From positions 1-64,000 of the forward strand of contig CAXLMP010000068.1 of the NCBI GenBank assembly GCA_964187655.1: 64,000 nucleotides of DNA, read 5' to 3'. Below, piece by piece: positions 55,203-64,000 of the stretch; position 1 is the stretch's first letter, and each line of letters begins with the position of its first letter. Origin of the DNA: Lentimonas sp002292345 (lineage in GTDB: Bacteria; Verrucomicrobiota; Verrucomicrobiia; Opitutales; Coraliomargaritaceae). Made by a program: the position numbers and the translations under genes. The notes under the pieces are model-generated. The model saw only the letters and a program-made list of their open reading frames with translations, made no database searches and had not been told where the DNA came from.

Positions 55203-56156
55203 TCAATTGATCGGGAAGGAAGATTGACTCATAATCAATAATATAAGGAGGCTGAATCCATTAAAGCAGGCGTGAAAGCACATCGAAACTAGTATGCTCC
55301 CTGAACGTTCGTACACACGCGCGAGGATAATGCCTACGGCAACTAGTGGTAGGAATGACATTAGGTTGCCGTGCATGACAGCAAAGAAAACGCCACTAAT
55401 TATTTGAGCAGTCAGGAGAGATGCCTGACTCTTTAAGAAACGATAGATCCCCGCGCGGAAAATCAGTTCTTCTACGATCGGCGCGAGCACCACAGCGCAG
55501 GCCGCGAGCAATGTAATTGCCACAGGATCGCCACCATAGGTGAACAGTTTGATGAGTTCTTGAGGAGGGAACTCGTCAATGATACTGAGCTGCTGCAGTT
55601 TAGTGAGTAGTTGTGACCATGCAAAACTGACGATCCAAATGATTGGCAAATAGCGGATGAATTGCGGTATCGCTTGCGTGAATGACTGCCAGAGCGTTAA
55701 ATGCTGGCTATTGATTCGACTGGAAAAATGATTTGGGTAAAATCGACGCAGAGCGCAGAAGGTCCCTAGCAGTGGGAGTTGTAGTAACAAGACCGCCAGC
55801 ACCGCCATCCGGGGCGTCAATGACGGGTGTTCAGTTGTCAGTGGGCATTGGCTGCTAACCAGATCGGCAGCGGCATCTAATTCTACCTCATTGTCGATCG
55901 TCGTCGCTTCAATAGGGGGCTTCAATTGAATCAATCCACCCGCGAATAGTTGAACGACAAAAACACTGGTGATTAAAGCACAGAGGAAGATTCCGAAGTT
56001 AATCCAGCCAATCGGCCATGCTGGCACTCCCGCTTCGCAGGCGAACTTGCGCTGATTTCGCTGCAAATGCACAATCCAGAGCACTGCACTAGCAACTAGG
56101 ATAGCTACAAAAATTGACCCCGCGAGTATCGCGGCTGAGTCTATATCTACAGGCAT
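55203..56156 (-). CDS. CPBP-family intramembrane metalloprotease
   Basis: 317 residues with about seven membrane helices. The CPBP (CAAX protease and bacteriocin-processing) core is VLAPIVEELIFRAGIYRFL (EExxxR), FFAVMHGNLMSFLPLVAVG (FxxxH) and MCFHACFNGFSLL (HxxxN/D). Active site Glu-Glu and two His are all there. The substrate is unknown. Its ATG directly abuts the pyrC stop (TAAATG), so it is translated from the pyrimidine operon, an unusual placement. Confidence 0.88.
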   Translation of the reverse strand: MPVDIDSAAILAGSIFVAILVASAVLWIVHLQRNQRKFACEAGVPAWPIGWINFGIFLCALITSVFVVQLFAGGLIQLKPPIEATTIDNEVELDAAADLVSSQCPLTTEHPSLTPRMAVLAVLLLQLPLLGTFCALRRFYPNHFSSRINSQHLTLWQSFTQAIPQFIRYLPIIWIVSFAWSQLLTKLQQLSIIDEFPPQELIKLFTYGGDPVAITLLAACAVVLAPIVEELIFRAGIYRFLKSQASLLTAQIISGVFFAVMHGNLMSFLPLVAVGIILARVYERSGSILVSMCFHACFNGFSLLILLIMSQSSFPIN

Positions 56157-57452
56157 TTAACTGATGATCGATTCGCCGTCAAAAACAGCACGCCCCGCGA
56201 CGTAGGTCGCCTTAACTTTACCTTTGAGCGATTGGCCATGCCAAGGGCAATTACGCGACTTGCTGTAGAACTGATCGGCATTAACCGTCCAAGATTCATC
56301 GGGATCAAGTAGACACATGTCGGCTGATGCACCTACGCTTAATGTGCCAGCATCGAGCTTACAGATCTCCGCAGCCTTATGCGTCATGAGTGCTACCACT
56401 TCACTCAAGCTCAGTCTTTCGCTGTGGTAGAGTGCGTGCAATGAAGCAGCGAGTGAGGTTTCTAAGCCAATTATCCCAGGTGGTGCATAATCAAATTCAC
56501 TATCTTTCTCGGTTGGCGTGTGTGGCGCATGATCAGAAGCAATACAGTCCAGCGTGCCGTCTTTAAGTGCATCGATAATCGATTCACGATCAGCATCCGT
56601 GCGTAGCGGTGGGTTGACTTTGAGATTCGTGTCGTAGTCTTTTAGGTCTGCATCGGTGAACTCGAAGTGATGTGGGCATGCTTCGGCAGTCACGGGTATG
56701 TTTCGACCTTTCGCACGACGAATAATGTCGATCGAGGTCGCCGAACTGACGTGCTGCATGTGAATATGGGCGCCAGTTAATTCTGCGAGTAAGACGTTAC
56801 GGGCGACCATTATATCCTCAGCAAACTTAGGCCACCCGCGTAGGCCCAGTCGCAGGGACCACTCTCCCTCATTCATCACTGCGTCTTCAGTTTGCGTCTC
56901 GTCTTGGCAGTGATCCATAATCGTAAGATCAAACATCTTCGCGTATTCGACTGCACGGCGCATAATTTCATTACTCTGCACACATTTACCGTTGTCTGTC
57001 ATCGCGACGACCCCCGCAGTTTTTAACTGTCCCGTCGGAGCCAGTCGTTTACCTTTCATTTCAAGGGTAAGGCAGCCAGTTGGGTAGACGTTAACGACGG
57101 CCTCGCGCGCTACCTTATCCATAATGCGCTGAATCGTACCAGCGTTGTCGCAGACAGGGCTCGTATTGGGCATGCAGATGACAGAGGTAAAGCCCCCAGC
57201 CGCGGCCGCCTCGGTTCCAGTGCGAATGCTTTCCTTGTGCGTTTGCCCAGGATCGCGAAAATGGACGTGAATATCGACCAATCCAGGTGCGACTACCAGC
57301 CCCGTGGCATCTATCTTGTTTGCTAATCGCTTTTGATCTTCAGTAAGAGTATCTGAGATCTTGCCATCGATGACGCAGATGTCGCCGATTGCATCGCGAT
57401 TGTTTGCTGGGTCGATCACTCGACCGCCAGTTATCCAAAGTATGTTAGGCAT
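56157..57452 (-). CDS. pyrC: Dihydroorotase
   Basis: 431 residues, class I type. It cyclises carbamoyl aspartate to dihydroorotate. Metal-binding VDIHVHFRDPGQTHKESI at the N-terminus, MPNTSPVCDN, IMDHCQDE, HMQHVSSATSIDII, and the catalytic Asp in CIASDHAPHTP. All metal ligands are visible, so it is an active enzyme and not a PyrX-type dead subunit. It follows pyrB by 40 bases. Confidence 0.96.
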   Translation of the reverse strand: MPNILWITGGRVIDPANNRDAIGDICVIDGKISDTLTEDQKRLANKIDATGLVVAPGLVDIHVHFRDPGQTHKESIRTGTEAAAAGGFTSVICMPNTSPVCDNAGTIQRIMDKVAREAVVNVYPTGCLTLEMKGKRLAPTGQLKTAGVVAMTDNGKCVQSNEIMRRAVEYAKMFDLTIMDHCQDETQTEDAVMNEGEWSLRLGLRGWPKFAEDIMVARNVLLAELTGAHIHMQHVSSATSIDIIRRAKGRNIPVTAEACPHHFEFTDADLKDYDTNLKVNPPLRTDADRESIIDALKDGTLDCIASDHAPHTPTEKDSEFDYAPPGIIGLETSLAASLHALYHSERLSLSEVVALMTHKAAEICKLDAGTLSVGASADMCLLDPDESWTVNADQFYSKSRNCPWHGQSLKGKVKATYVAGRAVFDGESIIS

Positions 57453-57492
57453 ATGGAGTTGTAATTTTAATGACGTAGTCAGCTAGTGCAGG

Positions 57493-58452
57493 TTACGCTG
57501 GGAGTTCGATAGGCTGATTTTTATAGGCACAACGACAGAGGTGCAGGACGGCCATGCGCACCACGATACCATTGGTGACTTGTTGCAAGATTACGGACTG
57601 TTTCGAGTCGGCGACTTCCGAGTCGATCTCTACGCCGCGATTGATCGGCCCAGGGTGCATGATGATCGCTTCTGGCTTCAGCCATTTAACACGTTCTTTG
57701 TTGAGGCCAAACATGCTAGTGTATTCGCCAAGCGAAGGGAAGTGCGTCGAGCTTTGGCGTTCGTGCTGGATACGTAGCAGCATTACGGCATCTGCATCCT
57801 CCAAGGCTTCGCGTAAATCATGGCAAACCTTCACACCCATTGCTTCGAAGGCTTTCGGGACCAAAGTGCTGGGGCCTGCAATTGTGACTTCAGCTCCGAG
57901 TTTTTGCAGGCAAATGATATTGGAGCGCGCGACTCGGCTAAACAGTATGTCGCCTAGAATCGTGATCTTCTTACCGTCCAAGCTGCCAAACTTCTCTAGC
58001 AATGTGAAAGAATCAAGCAGCGCCTGAGTAGGGTGGGAGTGCGATCCGTCACCGGCGTTGATCACTGGTATGTCGACCACTTTGCTCAAATAATTGGGAG
58101 CCCCAGAGGCAGGGTGGCGCATGATGATCATGTCAGCCTTCAACGCTGCGATGTTTTGCGCGGTATCACGCAGCGTCTCACCCTTAGTCAAGCTACTGGC
58201 ATTACTGGTCATGGTGATGATATCAGCGCCGAGTCGGCTTGCGGCAACTTCGAAGGCCAAGCGCGTACGTGTGCTTGGCTCGAGGAACAGGTTTACGATT
58301 GTGCAGCCATCGAGATAGGGCTGCTTTTTATCATCGGCCTCCATTGCACGTTTAAACGCGGTGGCTGCAGTGAAGATCGTTTCAACTTCCCCTCGCGAGA
58401 GAGGTTCGATGCCGATCAGGTCTTTTCGGTTCCAGGTAAGGCTAGTGCTCAT
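57493..58452 (-). CDS. pyrB: Aspartate carbamoyltransferase catalytic subunit
   Basis: 319 residues. It makes N-carbamoyl aspartate, the first committed step of pyrimidine synthesis. Motifs: NLFLEPSTRTRLAFEVAASRLG (carbamoyl phosphate loop), IIMRHPASGAPN, AGDGSHSHPTQALLD, and IMHPGPINRGVEI. ATG 58452 is used; the longer frame to 58530 has no family match. No pyrI regulatory subunit. No clear attenuator or PyrR-binding site is visible in the 270 bases before it. Confidence 0.96.
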   Translation of the reverse strand: MSTSLTWNRKDLIGIEPLSRGEVETIFTAATAFKRAMEADDKKQPYLDGCTIVNLFLEPSTRTRLAFEVAASRLGADIITMTSNASSLTKGETLRDTAQNIAALKADMIIMRHPASGAPNYLSKVVDIPVINAGDGSHSHPTQALLDSFTLLEKFGSLDGKKITILGDILFSRVARSNIICLQKLGAEVTIAGPSTLVPKAFEAMGVKVCHDLREALEDADAVMLLRIQHERQSSTHFPSLGEYTSMFGLNKERVKWLKPEAIIMHPGPINRGVEIDSEVADSKQSVILQQVTNGIVVRMAVLHLCRCAYKNQPIELPA

Positions 58453-58678
58453 GTGTAGTCTGGCTGGCACTCTTATATGAGGTGCTTCGCTCCGAAAACG
58501 GAAATTTGAACGGCAAATTAAAAAGGGCAACGAGAAATATAAAAAAACTGCATCCTATTTAATCACAAGGCAGGGGCCTTGGGGAGGGCTAGTTTGCAAG
58601 ACCCAGTTTGTGAACCTTGGAGTGATTGTTCATATAACTCGGATTTTTTATAGAAAACGAATTGTTTTTAAAGGCGTC

Positions 58679-58708
58679 TTGACATTGATCGAGTCGCCTT
58701 GCTTATTG
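58679..58708 (+). promoter_or_regulatory. Probable promoter of tRNA-Val(GAC)
   Basis: A perfect -35 TTGACA at 58679-58684, an 18-base spacer and a weak -10 (TTATTG) at 58703-58708. It lies 17 bases before the mature tRNA 5' end. Confidence 0.5.
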
Positions 58709-58725
58709 CCCATCTTCTCAGGTAT

Positions 58726-58802
58726 GGGCGCGTAACTCAGTTGGTTAGAGTGCCACCATGACATGGTGGAAGTCGTGGGTTCGAGTCCCTCCGCGCCTAC
58801 CA
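58726..58802 (+). tRNA. tRNA-Val (anticodon GAC)
   Basis: A 77-base cloverleaf with encoded CCA. Acceptor GGGCGCG / CGCGCCT, anticodon stem CCACC/GGTGG with loop ATGACAT (anticodon GAC), T-arm GTGGGTTCGAGTCCCTC. A terminator follows. It complements the UAC isoacceptor at 36584. Confidence 0.94.
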
Positions 58803-58817
58803 TGAGAAGCAAATAAG

Positions 58818-58850
58818 CCCATCTCCTTTATTGGAGTTGGGTTTTTGTTT
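58818..58850 (+). terminator. Intrinsic terminator of tRNA-Val(GAC)
   Basis: CCCATCTCC, a loop and GGAGTTGGG (eight pairs and one T-T mismatch), followed by TTTTTGTTTT, 15 bases after the tRNA. Confidence 0.85.
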
Positions 58851-58981
58851 TCTTCGCGATGCAATCAGAGCTTGGGCGACTCGCCCACGTTGTTGAAAAT
58901 GAGGGCGTATATCTCCCAGTCCAGAGGCCTTAACGTACGAATAACTTTGAAGAATATGCTAACTGCTTAACAGTACAGTTT

Positions 58982-59782
58982 ATGGAGATTGTACGTGTCG
59001 AAACTGTGGAGGGTGAAATTTGCTATGGCTGTGAGGTCGGCAATCAAGTGTTTCGCTTGGAAGGTGACTTATACGGCACGTTCAGCCAGTCGGATGTGTT
59101 GCTACAGCCAGTGCGTCGTTTAGCACCCGTAGTGCCGACTGCAATTTATGGCATCGGATTAAATTACCGCGAACATGCCGCTGAGGTCGGAGCCAAATTA
59201 CCCGACCATCCTGTGGTCTTCATGAAGAGCCCCGCTTCGGTACAGCACCCAAATTGTCCGATCATCTTACCGCGGCACTTGCATAGCGACCAAGTGGACT
59301 ATGAATGTGAACTCGCGGTGGTGATCGGTCGTGATTGCAAAAATGTATCGGTCGCAGATGCACTGGACTTCGTTCTCGGCTATACCTGTGGCAACGATGT
59401 TAGTGCGCGCGATTGGCAAAAATTCAATGGCGGCGGACAATGGGTGAAAGCGAAGAGCTTTGATAGCTTTTGTCCACTCGGCCCGGTCCTGGTGACCGCG
59501 GATCGCATTCCAAATCCACAAATCTTACCGATCCGGACAATTCTAAATGGTCAAATACATCAAGAATCCTACACGGGGGATATGATTTTCAGCGTTGCCG
59601 AAATTATTGCGTTTCTAAGTGGTAGTACGACTTTACTGGCTGGTACGGTTATTTTAACTGGTACACCGCCTGGGGTTGGAATGGCAAGTGAACCGCCACA
59701 CTTTCTGAATCCAGGCGACGAGGTAGTAGTCGAAATTACAGGTATCGGCAGCCTGAAAAATCCAGTTAAAGCGGAGCAATGA
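58982..59782 (+). CDS. Fumarylacetoacetate hydrolase (FAH)-family protein
   Basis: 266 residues. The FAH fold is marked by IYGIGLNYREHAAEVG, PVVFMKSPAS, DQVDYECELAVVIGRDCKNV (metal Glu), GYTCGNDVSARDWQ, KSFDSFCPLGPVL, and GTVILTGTPPGVGMA. Family members hydrolyse acylpyruvates or decarboxylate oxaloacetate; the nearest by pattern is the YcgM/FAHD1 group. The substrate is not certain. The ATG overlaps a TTTATG sequence with no Shine-Dalgarno. ndk starts 73 bases downstream. Confidence 0.9.
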   Translation: MEIVRVETVEGEICYGCEVGNQVFRLEGDLYGTFSQSDVLLQPVRRLAPVVPTAIYGIGLNYREHAAEVGAKLPDHPVVFMKSPASVQHPNCPIILPRHLHSDQVDYECELAVVIGRDCKNVSVADALDFVLGYTCGNDVSARDWQKFNGGGQWVKAKSFDSFCPLGPVLVTADRIPNPQILPIRTILNGQIHQESYTGDMIFSVAEIIAFLSGSTTLLAGTVILTGTPPGVGMASEPPHFLNPGDEVVVEITGIGSLKNPVKAEQ

Positions 59783-59853
59783 TAATCGCCGATGCTTTAG
59801 ACTTGTCATCGCCGATGCGCTGCGACATTGCATGACGTTTTTTAGCAAAAGAC

Positions 59854-60260
<407 letters not shown>

Positions 60261-60263
60261 ACT

Positions 60264-60743
60264 GTGAAGGTAAAAACTGGACTTGGCCTAGATAGTCATC
60301 GCTTTATTGAAGGCGATTCGGACAAGCCGTTGATACTCGGGGGCGTCATCTTTGATGATGCACCAGCCTTGTCTGGCAACAGCGACGCGGATGTCATTCT
60401 GCATGCCGTGACCGACGCCATCAGTGGCGTCACCGGTGTGACCGTCATCGGTGCTGTGGCAGATCAGCTGTGCCGTGATGGCATTACAGACAGTAAAGCA
60501 TACTTAGCAGTCGCACTCGAAAGTCTTGGCGATTGGCGACTCACACATGTATCAATTGTGTTGGAATGCCTGCGTCCAAAAATTGACCCGAAGGTGCCGG
60601 AGCTCCGTGCGTCCGTGGCAGATCTATTGGGACTCGAAATAGCCGATGTATGTATCACTGCGACGACTGGCGAGCAGCTCAACGATGTGGGCCGTGGGCT
60701 CGGCATACATGCCAGTGCAATCGTGACAGCGATTCTGGATTGA
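60264..60743 (+). CDS. ispF: 2-C-methyl-D-erythritol 2,4-cyclodiphosphate synthase, divergent type
   Basis: 159 residues. It forms MEcPP in the MEP isoprenoid pathway. Metal ligands Asp and His lie in LDSHRFIEGDSDKP, and SGNSDADVILHAVTDAISG holds the third. The usual DIGxxFPD stretch is replaced by TVIGAVADQLCRDGITDS and the last motif reads TATTGEQLNDVGRGLGI. From memory this is the form found in Chlamydiae, consistent with a PVC host. GTG start at 60264-60266, three bases after ndk. Confidence 0.9.
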   Translation: MKVKTGLGLDSHRFIEGDSDKPLILGGVIFDDAPALSGNSDADVILHAVTDAISGVTGVTVIGAVADQLCRDGITDSKAYLAVALESLGDWRLTHVSIVLECLRPKIDPKVPELRASVADLLGLEIADVCITATTGEQLNDVGRGLGIHASAIVTAILD

Positions 60744-60913
60744 GCACCTTCTAGTGAATGCGCAAGCACGTCAGTGGTGCCCGGGCTTGCTGGGGCCCTA
60801 TTAGTGATAGCGCCATCTCATTGACCTGGATCATCGGGCCGATATTTGACTGGTCTGCTTAAGGTCAGACGCCACACAGAGACCTTAATCCTCAAAACTG
60901 CAACCCTCAGGTT

Positions 60914-61486
60914 TCAACTCTCTTCTACAAACCTACTGCTTGTGGGAAGAATTACCCGCCTGCGTGGGATTACACGGCTGGCGGATGGTTTCGGAGAATT
61001 GGTTTTAAGCCCGGGGATGTTGAGCCCCGGGGGCAGGGCGGCGGGCTTTGTGGGCATTGAGATAGCAACAGGCAATGGACTGTCGGTGGCAGTCATCAAA
61101 GTTAATTGTTCGGAGCGGCCATTTTGCGTGACTGTAATCCGCATGCCCGAAAGATCAAAGTTACGCACGCTGATGCCACTCTCAGAGCCATTTTCTGCAA
61201 TCCAATAGCCGCGATTGAGCTTTTTGTTAAATAGACTGAACTCGTAGATGCCATTCATCTGCACGATACCGCGGAATTCAAGTTCGCGTGAAAGCGGCCC
61301 ATTGACCACCGGTGGAGGCTTCGGCGGCTCCGGCGGCTTATTATAGCCGGCAGGTAAGAACGGGCTGTTGGACTCGAGCTTGGAGCTGGCAGCCGCGAGT
61401 GATATGCCCAACGTTAAGCATGCCAATACAACCAATGGTATCTTGCTGGATATTGCGGCGTGCTTCTGGAGTGGGTGGCTCATCAT
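60914..61486 (-). CDS. Type II secretion-associated exported protein, GspC/PilP-like
   Basis: 190 residues. An N-terminal hydrophobic segment (IPLVVLACLTLGISLAAAS) is followed by a Pro-rich linker (NKPPEPPKPPPVVNGP) and a small beta domain: LEFRGIVQMNGIYEFSLFNKK, GYWIAENGSESGISV, LSGMRITVTQNG. This is the outline of the homology region of GspC/PilP inner-membrane proteins that contact the secretin. It starts 34 bases after gspD, the reverse of the usual gspC-gspD order. A basic C-terminal tail follows. Confidence 0.7.
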   Translation of the reverse strand: MMSHPLQKHAAISSKIPLVVLACLTLGISLAAASSKLESNSPFLPAGYNKPPEPPKPPPVVNGPLSRELEFRGIVQMNGIYEFSLFNKKLNRGYWIAENGSESGISVRNFDLSGMRITVTQNGRSEQLTLMTATDSPLPVAISMPTKPAALPPGLNIPGLKTNSPKPSASRVIPRRRVILPTSSRFVEES

Positions 61487-61520
61487 TAAAGAATAATGTG
61501 GTAGAACTTATAATTTGCGA

Positions 61521-63707
61521 TCACCAAAACCGAAAGAAGGAACGTTTCTTGGGTTCACGTTCTTCGATCGGAAGTTTTGCTTGTTCGGCTTCAAATTCGA
61601 TTTCATCACGTTTTTCAATCGCAGCAGGAATCGCACTCTCTTCTACGTAAATCGACCCCATATCTGATGTCTCTAAATACTGACTCACTGCGTAAGTTTC
61701 TATAGCAGCATTTATTTGTTCCGACGTATCTTGGGCGGCATCAGAAGGATTTGTTAAGATAGTCGGTTGAATGAAAATGATTAATTCAGTTCGTGTGTAC
61801 TCTCGGCGTTTACTACCGAATAACCCACCGACCAATGGTAGATCGCCTAGACCTTCTAAGCTACCATTGCCAGCTTTTTGACGATTTTCTTGGAGTCCAC
61901 CGAGGACGATTACATCTCGGTCGCGAACACTCAAATAAGAGGTGGCTTCACGCTTACCGATAATCGGCTGTTCATTGCCATCAATTTCTACTTCGCCTAA
62001 CACATCTTCGATCAACTGCTCAACTTCCATTTGAACCGTACCGTCAGAGCCAATTAAGGGCTTTACCGTGAGTTGAATGCCGATATCGCGATATTCAACA
62101 CTACTGCGGGTATTGTTGCTGGAATTATTAAGCGAACTGGTCGAGGAAGTGACAATAGGGCGGGACTGGCTGACGTTAATGGTCGCTTCCTGATTATGGC
62201 TGACGACTATAATTGGGGTCGACAGCACGCGAACATTCGACTGACTTTCAGCTGTTTTAAGAACAAGGTCTAGGCTGAAGTCTTTGAGGGACATAGCGAT
62301 ACTAGAACCCGCCTCCGTGGTTCCGCTGGTATTGATTTCGTTGCCGCCAACAACACTATCTGCGCCAGTTAGATTATAATCCAAATTGAAGCTATCAATG
62401 CCGCGTGATTCGTTATCTTCAAGCTGAACCTGTGTGATGATTGCTTCGATGCGCACTTGAGGTAGTGGACGATCAATGAGGTTAATCAATTCACCGAGTG
62501 TTTTTAGGTCACTATCTGTGCCGTATGCAACGATCGCATTAGTGCGCTCATCAGCAGAGAGGCCGACAAAATTCGAAAATTGTAGTGAACTATTACTAGC
62601 ATTGCCAGAGGTTGTATTAGCAGAATTTGTAGCGTTAGGCTTAGCATTTGGCACGTCAGCTTTCTTATTCGCGTTCTTGTTGTCTTTTGCAACTTTGGCA
62701 TCCTCTTCACGGCCTTCTTTCTGGCCAGAGATAATTTCGTCAATGATCGAGACGACATCGACGGCTTGCGCCTGACGCAGCGGAAATACTTCGCTGCTGG
62801 TCAATGGTGCGGCATCGACATCGACGCTATCAATCACGTTCTTGATGACCTCCAAATTGCCCGGGTGGGTGATCAAAATCAGTTGATTGGTGCGCTCGTC
62901 AGCAGTCACGCTAGTAGTGCCTTCCAGGTAATTTTTTAGCGGGCCTGAAATTAAATTTTCGATGCGTTGCTGCATCTCGGATGCTTGGATGTAGTCCAGC
63001 TTGATAAACTGAATCTCTTCGCGAATTTCCTGCGGCTTATCCATCTCGTCGATAATTCGCTCGATGCGTTGTAGATTGATCAGCGCATCAGTGATCAGCA
63101 TTGCGTTTGATTTGGGAAAGACAATGACGCTGGAGTTTTGCGACAGCAGTGGGGTGACGGTGGTGCCGCTGGTGGCTTCGGCCTGTAAGTAATCGAACTT
63201 GAACAGTTTGGCGTAGATTTGTTGACTCGCAGGCAAGTCCAGCGTGCTGCCGACAATCATTTCGGGCACATGACTGTTCACACTGGTGGCGGGCACGGCC
63301 TTCATGAAGCGGCCACCCATATCGGTGAGCATAATTGAGTTGAGGCTGAGCAAACTTTCAAGGGCGAGCACGGCTTCACCCTTGGTGAGTTCGCCGCGGG
63401 AATTAAAGTTAATTTTTACCGCGGCTATATCTTGGCGGCGCAAGATGATCTTGCCAGTCATCTTCTCCAGCATGTCAAGCACTTGCAGCGCAGTTTCATC
63501 GCTGAGAACGATCAGACCAATGACTTCATCTGGATTATCAACCCGTGGCTCAAGTGGCACGATTGGTACAATCGGAGGCGTGGCCACCTGCTGCGCGTTC
63601 GCTTTGATGGCGAAGGGCGGCGTGCCCGACTGCTGCGCGTTCGCTGTAGTGACGAAGGCCAGCAGTAGGCTGATCAAGAGGGGTGATTTACGGATAATGT
63701 GTGTCAT
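61521..63707 (-). CDS. gspD: Type II secretion system secretin GspD
   Basis: 728 residues. Signal peptide (LLISLLLAFVTTANAQ), a Pro-rich spacer with two ANAQQ-TPP units, N0/N1-like domains (about 60-300; VFPLRQAQAVDVVSIIDEII), a low-complexity Asn/Lys insertion (335-375) of the type found in N3, and the secretin domain: VRIEAIITQVQLEDNESRG, VRVLSTPIIVVSHNQEATI, and GLGDLPLVGGLFGSKRREYTRTELIIFIQPTIL near the C-terminus. It forms the outer-membrane pore. Co-transcribed with the 190-residue gene and the partial gene upstream. Confidence 0.93.
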   Translation of the reverse strand: MTHIIRKSPLLISLLLAFVTTANAQQSGTPPFAIKANAQQVATPPIVPIVPLEPRVDNPDEVIGLIVLSDETALQVLDMLEKMTGKIILRRQDIAAVKINFNSRGELTKGEAVLALESLLSLNSIMLTDMGGRFMKAVPATSVNSHVPEMIVGSTLDLPASQQIYAKLFKFDYLQAEATSGTTVTPLLSQNSSVIVFPKSNAMLITDALINLQRIERIIDEMDKPQEIREEIQFIKLDYIQASEMQQRIENLISGPLKNYLEGTTSVTADERTNQLILITHPGNLEVIKNVIDSVDVDAAPLTSSEVFPLRQAQAVDVVSIIDEIISGQKEGREEDAKVAKDNKNANKKADVPNAKPNATNSANTTSGNASNSSLQFSNFVGLSADERTNAIVAYGTDSDLKTLGELINLIDRPLPQVRIEAIITQVQLEDNESRGIDSFNLDYNLTGADSVVGGNEINTSGTTEAGSSIAMSLKDFSLDLVLKTAESQSNVRVLSTPIIVVSHNQEATINVSQSRPIVTSSTSSLNNSSNNTRSSVEYRDIGIQLTVKPLIGSDGTVQMEVEQLIEDVLGEVEIDGNEQPIIGKREATSYLSVRDRDVIVLGGLQENRQKAGNGSLEGLGDLPLVGGLFGSKRREYTRTELIIFIQPTILTNPSDAAQDTSEQINAAIETYAVSQYLETSDMGSIYVEESAIPAAIEKRDEIEFEAEQAKLPIEEREPKKRSFFRFW

Positions 63708-63734
63708 TATTAAAGGCGAGCGAACAGATGCGTC

Positions 63735-64000
63735 TTATGGGTTCTTCAGATCAAAAGAGTTAATTTTAAAGCGGACATCTAGTTCTTCGGGGTTGCGGCG
63801 GTTTTTGGTCACACTGACGCTCTGAATGTTGATATAGGGTGTTTCTTGACTGAGTAGTTTGTTAAGTTTGATCAATTGCGCAATAGATATTCGGTTCAGT
63901 CGTATGCGGAGGTTATGATCATTAAAAATTTCGCCCTCGCGGGTTTGCACGGGGTCAATATCCGCCGAGCCAGACAGTGCGACTTGGCGCAAAATAGCGT
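63735..64000 (-). CDS. GspM/PilO-like secretion protein (partial, N-terminus outside)
   Basis: The last 88 or so residues of a protein whose start lies beyond the window; the frame stays open to base 64000. It shows two strand-helix-strand units (NLRIRLNRISIAQLIKLNKL, YINIQSVSVTKNRRNPEELD) of a small ferredoxin-like domain, as in GspM, GspL or PilO C-termini. The neighbouring secretin supports this. It ends 27 bases before the gspD start. Confidence 0.6.
   Translation of the reverse strand, partial: AILRQVALSGSADIDPVQTREGEIFNDHNLRIRLNRISIAQLIKLNKLLSQETPYINIQSVSVTKNRRNPEELDVRFKINSFDLKNP

Noticed and set aside
58560..58582. Small hairpin (CAAGGC/GCCTTG) upstream of pyrB as an attenuator
   Set aside because: The T-run is about 20 bases away from the stem on the minus strand, so it does not form an intrinsic terminator.

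Overview
This 64 kb window looks like an ordinary stretch of chromosome from a Gram-negative bacterium of the PVC group, most likely a Verrucomicrobiota member close to the Opitutae (Puniceicoccales-like). That is inferred from three things: a 53-residue protein resembling the small basic protein family of Chlamydiae/Verrucomicrobia, an IspF of the divergent kind I associate with Chlamydiae, and a DksA/TraR-like protein with a degenerate zinc finger and a very long histone-H1-like lysine/alanine tail. An outer membrane is supported by a type II secretin and lipoproteins. No rRNA operon, insertion sequence, prophage or CRISPR array was seen. Shine-Dalgarno motifs are missing in front of most starts, so many starts rest on family alignment, gene spacing or coupling.

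Layout. 1-2.5 kb: an unrecognised two-gene cassette (small basic protein plus RNase H-fold-like protein) and a BadF/NAGK-type kinase with a promoter placed for leaderless translation. 2.5-7.3 kb (minus): ileS, H1-tailed dksA, lspA. 7.5-10.1 kb: CaCA exchanger and gpmI. 10.3-13.5 kb: small basic protein, CLC-F-like antiporter, psd, lipoprotein. 13.7-19.8 kb (plus): exported protein, DEAD-box helicase with a Gly/Arg tail, mazG, YgjP-type metallopeptidase, dgkA, trmL, LuxR-type response regulator. 19.85-28.2 kb: tRNA-Arg with a truncated partial copy beside it, nuclease-XPD helicase fusion, exported protein, UDP-glucuronate decarboxylase, amidohydrolase, hisF, and a 591-residue unknown.

28.4-36.7 kb: acs, sufS-sufU, a degenerate hexamer inverted repeat, then minus-strand hemC-cobA/hemD and ilvN-ilvC and tRNA-Val. 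36.8-46.7 kb: MASE1-type hybrid histidine kinase, nitrilase-family amidase, rpe, secreted nuclease/HhH protein, phosphopantetheinyl transferase, argA with a small partner, xerC-like recombinase, tRNA-Leu. 47-56 kb (mostly minus): NhaP-TrkA-EIIA antiporter fusion, cysE, DUF695-like protein, second hybrid kinase, tsaB-alr (coupled through TTGA), DUF4136-like lipoprotein. 55-64 kb: pyrB-pyrC-CPBP protease operon, tRNA-Val, FAH-family protein, ndk-ispF, and the 3' part of a type II secretion cluster (GspM/PilO-like, GspD, GspC/PilP-like) cut by the window end.

Most of the content is core metabolism: tetrapyrrole, branched-chain amino acid, histidine, arginine, cysteine, pyrimidine and isoprenoid synthesis, lipid head groups, cell-wall D-alanine, Fe-S assembly and tRNA modification. 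The less ordinary parts are the tailed DksA, the nuclease-helicase fusion, the front cassette, the tRNA-Arg remnant and the hexamer repeats.
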